From JAGOCV01 sp049445855 (GTDB lineage: Bacteria > Pseudomonadota > Gammaproteobacteria > Burkholderiales > Burkholderiaceae_C): a stretch of 64,000 bases of DNA. The notes below the pieces were generated by a model that had not been told where the DNA came from, did not search any database, and saw nothing but the letters and a program-made list of their open reading frames with translations. Positions within the stretch are counted from its first letter, which is position 1. Each line of letters opens with the position of its first letter. A program made the translations under genes and the position numbers. The stretch is taken from positions 647,572 through 711,571 of the forward strand of contig NZ_JBMSDV010000003.1 of the NCBI RefSeq assembly GCF_049445855.1, in the 5' to 3' direction. Shown here in pieces: positions 25,676-32,498 of this stretch.

Positions 25676-26233
25676 TTGAAAGTCTTGAAGCTGTCTGCCC
25701 AGGGCCTGCCCCAGTCGTGGATCTCCCTGGAGCAAGCCGTGATCCACTACGCCGCCGACGAAGTGCGGTGGGAGACGGGCACGGAAGTGGCGGTCTTTCG
25801 CGGTGGCCACAACGCGGTGACAGGTGAACAGTCGATCATCACGGTCAACAGCATCATCGGCACCAAGGGCGTGCCCGGCATCAACCCGTTCGAGCTTCGC
25901 CCGGGCCTCACGAACAGCAAGCTGTTTGCGCGCGACCGCAACTTCTGCGCTTACTGCGGCAATCATTTCCACGAAGAAGACCTCACGCGTGAGCACATCA
26001 TCCCGTTCGCGCAGAACGGGCAGGATCACTGGATGAATGTGGTCACCGCGTGCCGTGCCTGCAATCACCGCAAGGCCAACCGCACCCCCGAGCAGGCGCA
26101 CATGCCGCTGCTCTACGCACCGTATGTGCCCAGCCTGTGGGAAGACTTCATCCTGCGCAACCGCCGCATCCTGGCGGACCAGATGGAGTTCCTGATGGCG
26201 CACTTGCCGCGGACGTCGCGGCTGCACGCCTAG
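25676..26233 (+). CDS. HNH endonuclease
   Basis: The only start that fits is TTG 25676, with AGGAG seven bases upstream. The 185-residue protein has an HNH/zinc ribbon in its second half: FCAYCGNHF, then REHIIPFAQNG, then CRACNHRKAN, that is CxxC, the H of the catalytic strand and a second CxxC-N-H. The first 80 residues form no recognised domain. Similar chromosomal HNH proteins are widespread in Burkholderiales and not obviously mobile. It stands alone, divergent from ribF, with its stop touching the convergent aldolase gene. Confidence 0.88.
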   Translation: MKVLKLSAQGLPQSWISLEQAVIHYAADEVRWETGTEVAVFRGGHNAVTGEQSIITVNSIIGTKGVPGINPFELRPGLTNSKLFARDRNFCAYCGNHFHEEDLTREHIIPFAQNGQDHWMNVVTACRACNHRKANRTPEQAHMPLLYAPYVPSLWEDFILRNRRILADQMEFLMAHLPRTSRLHA

Positions 26234-27010
26234 CTAAGAGTAAGCAGAAGACGCTGCGATTCCCGCTTCACGCAGCGCAGCCTGCCATGCAAGTTCGCAA
26301 AAGTCCCTGACTTCCGGCTCATGCATGCGCCACTGGCGGGCGGCCTTCTGTTGTGCCTGCACTGACGGCAAGTCGATCTCGTCGTAGCCCAGCGCGCCGG
26401 CCTTGACCTGGATCTCGCAGGCACGCTCCAGAAAATAGATGTGGTCGAAAGCTTCTGCAGCCGTGCGGCCGCAGACAAGCAAGCCATGGTTGCGCAAGAT
26501 CATGGCGCGGTGCGGTCCCAGATCGGCAATGAGACTCGCCTGTTCCGCCTCATCGAGCGCAATGCCCTCGTAAGAATGGTAGGCCAGGTGGCCCTGGAAC
26601 TTGAGTGCGTGCTGGCTGAGGGGCAACAAGCCGCGCTTCTGTGCCGACACGGCGACGCCAGCCGCAGTGTGCGTGTGCACGACGCAAAGCACGTCCGGAC
26701 GGTGGCAGTGGATCGCTGAATGAATCACGAAGCCCGCCTTGTTGATGCCATACGGGCTCTCCACACCATCGTCGATGAGGTTTCCATCCTTGTCCACCTT
26801 CATCAGATCGCTGGCCTTGATTTCACCAAACGCCATGCCGTAGGGGTTGATCAGGAACGAGTCATCCTCGCCTGGCAACTTCATGCTGATGTGCGTGAAG
26901 ATGAGGTCGGTCATTCGATGGAAGGCGAGAAGCCGGTACAGCGCTGCAAGGTCGCAGCGCAGCTTCCACTCCTGCTCCGAAACGATCTGGCGGATGTCTG
27001 CACGGTTCAT
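26234..27010 (-). CDS. Class II aldolase/adducin family protein
   Basis: The 258-residue protein has the fuculose-aldolase/adducin fold. The zinc ligands are visible as HTHT in CVVHTHTAAG and His in RNHGLLVCG. Members cleave or epimerise phosphorylated sugars, or decarboxylate small hydroxyacids; without sugar-kinase neighbours a non-sugar substrate is likely. It is the last gene of the operon starting with the M19-like protein and two Bug receptors. Its stop directly abuts the convergent HNH gene stop. Confidence 0.87.
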   Translation of the reverse strand: MNRADIRQIVSEQEWKLRCDLAALYRLLAFHRMTDLIFTHISMKLPGEDDSFLINPYGMAFGEIKASDLMKVDKDGNLIDDGVESPYGINKAGFVIHSAIHCHRPDVLCVVHTHTAAGVAVSAQKRGLLPLSQHALKFQGHLAYHSYEGIALDEAEQASLIADLGPHRAMILRNHGLLVCGRTAAEAFDHIYFLERACEIQVKAGALGYDEIDLPSVQAQQKAARQWRMHEPEVRDFCELAWQAALREAGIAASSAYS

Positions 27011-27034
27011 GGTTCTGTCCTCCGGAATTTCCGT

Positions 27035-28003
27035 TCACTCTTCAGGCTGGATGCCGGACGCCTTGACGATGGGCGCCCATGCCGCCAGTTCGTCCCGCTG
27101 GATCTTGCCCATATCGGCAGATGTCGTCGGCGAGACGGACCACCCGAGGCCCGCCATGCTGTCGCGCAATGCAGGCGTGGCGAGCGCCTTGACGGCCATC
27201 TCGTTATAGCTCTGAACGACTCGGGGATCCATGGCGCCGGGCCCATACAGGCCCACCCATCCCGGCACCACGATGTCGATGCCCGATTCCTTGAGTGTAG
27301 GGATGTCGGGTGTCTGCGCGTTCCGCGTGGCACCCATGGTCGCCAGAATGCGGACCTTGCCTGCCCGGTGCTGCTCAAGCAGGTCGCCCACCGTATTCAC
27401 CGAACTCGGCAGACGGCCGCCGACGAGATCGATGACGATGGGCGGCGTGCCGCGATACGGAACGTGGATGGCGGGCACGCCGATCTTCTGGTGAAACCAT
27501 ACGCCGAGCAGATGCGGTGTCGTCCCGTTGCCTGACGAACCGTGGGCAGCCTTGGTTGGGTTGTCGCGCAGCCACTTGAGATAGTCCGTCAGATTGGTCG
27601 CCGGCACGGCCGTGCCGACCGCAAGGCAGTAGTCGAAGGTGACCAGCCGCGTGATGGGCGTGAAATCCTTCACCGGATCGAAAGGCACATTCTTGTAGAC
27701 GTAGGGCGAGAGTGTCAGCACGCCTTGATGGGCCACCGCAATGACCTCCCCATTCTTCGGTGCGTGCTTGAGATAGTCGAGCGCGATGCGCCCGGCTGCG
27801 CCCGTGCGGTTTTCGACGACGACGGGACGGTCGATCAGCGTCTGGAACGGTGTCGCGAGCTGGCGGGCGACGGTGTCGAACCCACCTCCCGGCGGAAATC
27901 CGACGACGATGCGCACGGGCTGGGGTTGCGCAATGGCGCGCGTGGCTGCGCTACCGAGGACAAGGGTGGCGGCCATTCCGGCCATCATGCTTCTGCGTTG
28001 CAT
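27035..28003 (-). CDS. Bug/TctC family periplasmic substrate-binding protein
   Basis: From ATG 28003, preceded by AGGAG, the 322-residue protein has a signal peptide ending near AIAQ and the Bug fold: VRIVVGFPPGGGFD at the mature start, NRTGAAGRIA, and GKVRILATMG. Bug receptors capture carboxylates or related small molecules for TTT transporters. It is clearly a paralogue of the neighbour at 28118: both share ITRxVTFDY, and PTLKESGID followed by GW and YGP. A hairpin and A-run in the 114-base gap may lower its expression relative to the first receptor. Confidence 0.93.
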   Translation of the reverse strand: MQRRSMMAGMAATLVLGSAATRAIAQPQPVRIVVGFPPGGGFDTVARQLATPFQTLIDRPVVVENRTGAAGRIALDYLKHAPKNGEVIAVAHQGVLTLSPYVYKNVPFDPVKDFTPITRLVTFDYCLAVGTAVPATNLTDYLKWLRDNPTKAAHGSSGNGTTPHLLGVWFHQKIGVPAIHVPYRGTPPIVIDLVGGRLPSSVNTVGDLLEQHRAGKVRILATMGATRNAQTPDIPTLKESGIDIVVPGWVGLYGPGAMDPRVVQSYNEMAVKALATPALRDSMAGLGWSVSPTTSADMGKIQRDELAAWAPIVKASGIQPEE

Positions 28004-28019
28004 AAAAACTCCTGGCTGC

Positions 28020-28048
28020 AAAAAATGGCGCCTCTGCTCGTCAGAGGG
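28020..28048 (-). terminator. Weak terminator-like hairpin between the two Bug genes
   Basis: Read on the minus strand, the stem CCTCTG/CAGAGG with a five-base loop (28032-28048) is followed five bases later by seven Ts (28026-28020). The gap between stem and T-run is longer than usual, so termination would be partial at best. Confidence 0.35.
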
Positions 28049-28117
28049 CTTCGGTCAAAAGTGCGACTGTCTGCCCGGGCGCATTGGGAATCGACCCATG
28101 CCTGGTGCTTTCGTCGA

Positions 28118-29092
28118 TCAGTTCTCGGGCTTGAAGCCGGAGGACTTGATCACAGGACCCCACATTTCGAACTCGCGCTTCTGGAATGCAGCCAGCGCGT
28201 CGGGGGTGGTGGGCGCGGGGTACATGCCGATGCGTTGCAGCGCATCCTTCACGCTGTCCTTCTGCAAAGCGGCGCCGATCGCGCGCGCGTACTCGGCCGT
28301 CATCGACGCATCCATGCCCGCAGGGCCGTAGAAGCCGCACCAGCCGTAGATCTCCAGATCGATGCCGGACTCCTTGAGCGTCGGCACATCCGGCAGCGAG
28401 GGGCTGCGCTGGCCGCCCAGCGTTGCCAGGATGCGGACCTTGCCCGTGCGGTGCTGCTCGATGGCAGCCGACACGGTGTCGAACTGGACCGGTACCTGGC
28501 CGGCCATCAGATCGAGCAAGGCCGGCGCGCCCCCTTTGTATGCCACGTGAAGCGCCGATACACCCAGCCGCTGGTTGATGGCTTCGCCGATGAAGTGCGG
28601 CGTGGTACCCGCACCGGGTGAGCCGAAGGCGGCCTTGGTGGGGTTCTTCCTGTACCAGTCGATGAACTCGGCAATCGTCTTCACGGGCGCTGCCGGCCCG
28701 ACGGTGACGGTGTAGTCGAAGGTCACCGCGCGCGTGATCGGCGTGAAGTCCTTTGCGGGATCGAAGCGCAGGTTGGTATAGATGTGCGGGAAGATCGTCA
28801 TGGGGCTTTGCGACGACAGGATGATGGTCTCTCCATCGGGCTTCGCCTGCTTGACCGCCTCCAGCGCAATGCGGCCGGAAGCACCCACGCGGTTGTCCAC
28901 CACCACCGGGCGGCGCAACAGGTCGGGCAATTGCCCGGCCACCTGGCGTGCCACGAAGTCGAAGCCGGCGGGGCTCGGCGGGAAGCCCACGAGGATCTTC
29001 ATCGGGGACTGCGATTGCGCGCGCGCCAGCTGTGGCATGGCGGCCGACACCGGCATCAGCGCGGCGGCCAGGGAGAAGCTTCGACGATCCAT
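28118..29092 (-). CDS. Bug/TctC family periplasmic substrate-binding protein
   Basis: This 324-residue receptor has an Arg-containing signal peptide (MDRRSFSLAAAL) with cleavage near RAQS, then MKILVGFPPSPAGFD, NRVGASGRIA and GKVRILATLG. Its similarity to the receptor at 27035 runs the whole length and includes the unusual TFDY segment in place of the more common hydrophobic stretch. It is the second gene of the operon, 45 bases after the M19-like gene. The ligand is unknown. Confidence 0.93.
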   Translation of the reverse strand: MDRRSFSLAAALMPVSAAMPQLARAQSQSPMKILVGFPPSPAGFDFVARQVAGQLPDLLRRPVVVDNRVGASGRIALEAVKQAKPDGETIILSSQSPMTIFPHIYTNLRFDPAKDFTPITRAVTFDYTVTVGPAAPVKTIAEFIDWYRKNPTKAAFGSPGAGTTPHFIGEAINQRLGVSALHVAYKGGAPALLDLMAGQVPVQFDTVSAAIEQHRTGKVRILATLGGQRSPSLPDVPTLKESGIDLEIYGWCGFYGPAGMDASMTAEYARAIGAALQKDSVKDALQRIGMYPAPTTPDALAAFQKREFEMWGPVIKSSGFKPEN

Positions 29093-29137
29093 GATGAGTC
29101 CTTGGGGTGAGTTGAGTGGGAAATCGGCGACCTGACG

Positions 29138-30151
29138 TCAGTGGCCCCAGACGTCGGCGAAATAGCGCATCCAGTTGGCGCCGAGGAATGCCTCGATGCG
29201 TGCCGCGCCCCAGCCGCGCCGCTCGAGCGCCTGCGTGAGGTTCGGGTACTGGCTGATCTGGTTGAAGTCCGGCGGAAACACGGCGCCGGTGGGCACGAGC
29301 AACTGGCGACCGGTGCCCTTGTCGCGCAGGAAGCGCATCATGTCCTCGCGCGACATGCCCTGCGCAAAGTCTGTCCCGATACCGACCTGCGACTCGCCGC
29401 ACAGGTTGATCACGTATTCGATGACCGAGACATAGTCGTCCAGCGTGGATTCGTTGCCACGCGGCATGAACGGCGGGAACATGGTCACGCCGATCATCCC
29501 GCCCTTGTCCACGACTGCGCGCAGTTCGGCGTCGGTCTTGTTGCGGCTATGGGCCTTGAGGCCCTGCGGTGCGCAGTGCGTATACGCCACTGGTTGCTCC
29601 GACAGCGCGACCACATCGGCCGATGTCCTGCTGCCCACATGGCTCAGGTCGATGACGAGGCGGTGTGCATTGAGCCTCTGCACCAGCTCACGGCCAAAGT
29701 CGCTGATGCCGCCGTCATGGCTTTCCATGCAGCCGAAGCCCGCCAGATTGGCGGTGCTGTAGGTGAACTGAACCACGCGCAGGCCCAATTCCGCGTAGAG
29801 CGCGACGGTGTCGAGTGAATCGCCGAAGCCGCTGGAGTTCTGCCAGCCCAGGATGATGCCGACCTTCCCCTCGGCCTTGGCGCGACGGATGTCGTCCACG
29901 CCGTAGACCTGCAGCAGGATGTCGCCGTGCTCACGGAACCAGCGCTTCCATTGCGCCATGGCCTGCATCGAATCCTCGAACCCTTCCCAGACACTGCACG
30001 TGCAGTTGGCCGCAGTCAGACCACCGCGATGCATTTCCTCGAACAGCTCTCGTCCCCACTTGGACACGATCAGTCCGTCAATGACCAACGCCTTTCCGTG
30101 AAGGTCGGGCCGTTCATCTGTTTGATCTGCAGTTGTTCGCATATCGACCAT
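29138..30151 (-). CDS. M19 membrane-dipeptidase-like protein lacking metal ligands
   Basis: The 337-residue protein has the M19 renal dipeptidase fold, seen in VIDLSHVGSRT, YTHCAPQGLK and GIGTDFAQGM. The first metal site is lost: where dipeptidases have DGHND, this protein has DGLIVSK, and the bridging Glu region reads LGWQNSSG with Gln. Two of the five usual ligands (the His of LSHVG and of THCAP) remain. There is no signal peptide. Starts at 30151 or 30142 overlap the operator and lie only 4-13 bases after the predicted transcription start; TTG 30088, after GGAAAGG, is a further option. It heads the operon with two Bug receptors and an aldolase. Confidence 0.85.
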   Translation of the reverse strand: MVDMRTTADQTDERPDLHGKALVIDGLIVSKWGRELFEEMHRGGLTAANCTCSVWEGFEDSMQAMAQWKRWFREHGDILLQVYGVDDIRRAKAEGKVGIILGWQNSSGFGDSLDTVALYAELGLRVVQFTYSTANLAGFGCMESHDGGISDFGRELVQRLNAHRLVIDLSHVGSRTSADVVALSEQPVAYTHCAPQGLKAHSRNKTDAELRAVVDKGGMIGVTMFPPFMPRGNESTLDDYVSVIEYVINLCGESQVGIGTDFAQGMSREDMMRFLRDKGTGRQLLVPTGAVFPPDFNQISQYPNLTQALERRGWGAARIEAFLGANWMRYFADVWGH

Positions 30152-30158
30152 ATGTTCG
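30134..30158 (-). promoter_or_regulatory. Three-half-site operator of the M19-like operon (IclR type)
   Basis: TGTTCG-CATAT-CGACCA (30134-30150, one mismatch from a perfect palindrome) is followed after two bases by another TGTTCG (30153-30158). The same pattern with the same spacing occurs at 38271-38295. IclR relatives such as PcaU and PobR are known to bind one palindrome plus one direct repeat, so the divergent IclR gene at 30367 is the natural candidate. The site covers positions about +1 to +20 of the operon promoter. Confidence 0.75.
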
Positions 30159-30160
30159 CA

Positions 30161-30188
30161 ATTATTGCCTTCGAACCGTTACTGTCAA
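30161..30188 (-). promoter_or_regulatory. Promoter of the M19-like operon
   Basis: On the minus strand a consensus -35 TTGACA (30188-30183) is separated by 16 bases from AATAAT (30166-30161), five of six matches to the -10 consensus. Transcription would begin near 30154, at the edge of the three-half-site operator. A bound regulator would block it, which suggests repression relieved by an inducer. Confidence 0.65.
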
Positions 30189-30366
30189 GGAGATTTACGT
30201 GCAGCGGCAGGCCATGCGCTGCATTGGGGCGGACTGCACCGTTTCGAGCGGGATCCGTGCCAGTTCAAGCCGGGTTCTGCGCCACTCGTGTGCGCGTTTT
30301 GCTGACCATGGCTTGCCTTAAGATCGCACATCGAGACACCACTTTCGCCACCGCCCACAACAAGAC

Positions 30367-31194
30367 ATGCCGCGCCAGAAGTCCAGCCCGCCCGCAGAAA
30401 ACACCACCCCCGAGACGGAAGACGATGCCCCGGTCTCCCCGTTCGGCAAGGAGGTTCTCGGAGGGCTCGAACGCGGCTTGCAAGTACTGACCGCTTTCAA
30501 TGCCAACCAGCGCCAGATGACACTGGCTGACATCGCCCGAGCAGTCGACCTGCCCCGCGCCACGGCGCGACGCGCGGTGAACACGCTGGAGCAGATGGGC
30601 TACATCGCGAGCGACGGCCGGCTGTTCCGCCTCACCCCCAAGGTGCTGCAGCTGGCTGCAGCGTATGCGGCGTCGAACCAGGTGACAGCGTTCCTGCAAC
30701 CCGTGTGCGAGGCCCTGTCCCGGGAGTTCGATGAAGACTGCTCGGCCGCCGTGCTCGATGGTCTCGAAGCCGTGCGCGTGGCACACGCATCGCCGCCGCG
30801 CTTCGTCTCGATGGTGCCCGGCATCGGCTTCCGCCTGCCTGCCTGGAGTTCGGCACTGGGCCGTTCACTGCTGAGCGGCCTGCCGGACAAGGAACTCTCG
30901 GCTGCCATGGCCCGCATGAAGATCACGCCTCTCACGGCACACACCATCACCGAACCGGTCGCCCTCCTGAAGGAAATCCAGTCGGTGCGCAGCAACGGCT
31001 ATTCGCTGGTGGACCGCGAAGCAGAAGAGGGCTTCCGTTCGCTGGCCGTGCCTGTGCGCAACATCCGCGGCGTGACTGTCGCGGCGATCAATATCGGTGT
31101 GCGCATTGAATCGGCCACACCGGCCAAGATGCGCCAGCGATTCCTGCCGCAGTTGCAGGCTGCTGCGCGCACGCTCGAACACCAGTTGCTGTAA
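30367..31194 (+). CDS. IclR family transcriptional regulator
   Basis: The 275-residue protein has a winged helix-turn-helix at about 33-90 (MTLADIARAVDLPRATARRAVNTL split over residues 50-75) and a C-terminal IclR ligand-binding domain (ALGRSLLSGL, REAEEGFRSLAVPV). The N-terminal spacing and ARR/TLE pattern resemble PcaR/PobR-type regulators of aromatic catabolism. It is divergent from the M19-like operon, whose promoter holds an IclR-style operator; a second copy lies at the sox/purU divergent promoter. It is therefore the probable local regulator of both operons. The effector is unknown. Confidence 0.93.
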   Translation: MPRQKSSPPAENTTPETEDDAPVSPFGKEVLGGLERGLQVLTAFNANQRQMTLADIARAVDLPRATARRAVNTLEQMGYIASDGRLFRLTPKVLQLAAAYAASNQVTAFLQPVCEALSREFDEDCSAAVLDGLEAVRVAHASPPRFVSMVPGIGFRLPAWSSALGRSLLSGLPDKELSAAMARMKITPLTAHTITEPVALLKEIQSVRSNGYSLVDREAEEGFRSLAVPVRNIRGVTVAAINIGVRIESATPAKMRQRFLPQLQAAARTLEHQLL

Positions 31195-31200
31195 GCGCCG

Positions 31201-31989
31201 TCAGGCCACCGTGGCTGCGAGCTCGTCGCTGCGCATGAAGCGCGTGCGCGGCCGCGACTTCATATGCCTTATCAGCCGGTCCAGCATCTTCAGCCGGCCG
31301 GGGTGGCAGATCAATTGCACGTGCAGCGTGAGATGGAAGAAAGCGTTCGGCCATTCATAGAGACCATCGAATTCTTCCGTCCACAACTGCTCCACCTCCA
31401 GCGCCGTGCGGATCACGCGTTCCATGCGGCCGCCGTGGATGAAGTACGGCGCATCGGCCAGATGCCATTGCACAGGCAACTCCACCAGCGGCAGCGGCTG
31501 GCCGCCGCGCTGGTGCCGGTAGGGTCCGAGACGATCGTGGAAGTTGGTGGAGATTTCAACGCCCTGCTCGAGCAGGAAGTCGAGCGTGCGTTCCGACCAG
31601 TCCCACGAGGGTGAGCGCCAGGTCAGCGGCCGTGTTCCCGAGATGCGTTCGAGGATGTCGATGCCGCGCACCAGTTCTTCGAGTTCCTCCTCCGCAGGCA
31701 TGCCGACCGGCGAACGATGGCTCCAGCCGTGGCTGCCCAGTTCATGGCCGCGACGATGGATCTCGCGCACGGCGTCAGGGTAGCGCTCGGCCGTGATGCC
31801 GGGAATGAAAAATGTGCTGCGGATGCCGTGCGCATCGAGCAGGTCGAGCATGGGCGCCAGGCCTTCGTGGATCTCGAAGCTGCCATGTGACAGATGCGCT
31901 GGCCGCCGCGCATTCTCCGGATTGATGCCCAGCCAGATGGCTTCGGCATCGAGGCAGATGCCGAAGACGACGGGAAAGTCCTTGCTCAT
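31201..31989 (-). CDS. Polysaccharide deacetylase family protein (PuuE-like)
   Basis: The 262-residue protein is a NodB-fold deacetylase. The metal motif is seen as ICLDAEA near residue 10 and HxxxH as SHGWSHRSP near 85. The DAE pattern at the first Asp matches the cytoplasmic allantoinase/PgdA-like subgroup, which acts on small amides such as allantoin or N-acyl compounds, not on polymers. No signal peptide. Its ATG overlaps the soxG stop (ATGA), so it is the last gene of the sox operon and probably opens or deacylates the oxidase's substrate or product. Confidence 0.87.
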   Translation of the reverse strand: MSKDFPVVFGICLDAEAIWLGINPENARRPAHLSHGSFEIHEGLAPMLDLLDAHGIRSTFFIPGITAERYPDAVREIHRRGHELGSHGWSHRSPVGMPAEEELEELVRGIDILERISGTRPLTWRSPSWDWSERTLDFLLEQGVEISTNFHDRLGPYRHQRGGQPLPLVELPVQWHLADAPYFIHGGRMERVIRTALEVEQLWTEEFDGLYEWPNAFFHLTLHVQLICHPGRLKMLDRLIRHMKSRPRTRFMRSDELAATVA

Positions 31990-32498
31990 GGTTGCGCCCT
32001 TTCATGAAACCCCGCCGCATGACGCAGCCAGGCATGCACCCAGGCACTGTAGCTGCGCGGCACCATCACCTCGCAGTCCCGCTCGTGCAGCAAAAGGAGC
32101 ACCGGCGCTTCTGCCAGCAGCGTGCGGAAGAAGCATCGCGTGGCCGCATCGCCGTGCAGGTCGACACGCGCACCCTGTGCAAGCAATTCGCGTGCGTCGT
32201 CGCCTCGAACGCGGAATGTGATCCAGCCGTCGGTGATGTCGGTCACCACGACGTCGCCGGCTGCGCTGGCATCCGGCGGCGGCACGCCTGCGTCGTAACG
32301 CACGAACCAATGGTCCGGCGCATCTTGCATGAGCGTGCAGACACCGGCGCGCCCGAAACGCGGGGCAATGGGCAGCACGGGTTGCGTGCCTGTGAGTCTG
32401 TCCAGCACGGCCTGCACGCGGGCAAGGTCATGCGCGCGCGGCAAGGCCACGGACAGCAGGGGAAGTGATACGCCATCGTTGATCTGGACGTCAGGCAC
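31986..32498 (-). CDS. soxG: Sarcosine oxidase-type gamma subunit
   Basis: Translation probably starts at GTG 32498, six bases before the soxA stop ends; the longer frame is a shadow of soxA. The 170-residue protein has the SoxG pattern: DGWITFRVRG, then ARVDLHG, and YSAWVHAWLRHAAGF at its end. It is the small structural subunit of heterotetrameric sarcosine oxidase. It overlaps both soxA and the deacetylase gene, typical of a tightly coupled operon. Confidence 0.85.
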   Translation of the reverse strand: MPDVQINDGVSLPLLSVALPRAHDLARVQAVLDRLTGTQPVLPIAPRFGRAGVCTLMQDAPDHWFVRYDAGVPPPDASAAGDVVVTDITDGWITFRVRGDDARELLAQGARVDLHGDAATRCFFRTLLAEAPVLLLLHERDCEVMVPRSYSAWVHAWLRHAAGFHERAQP

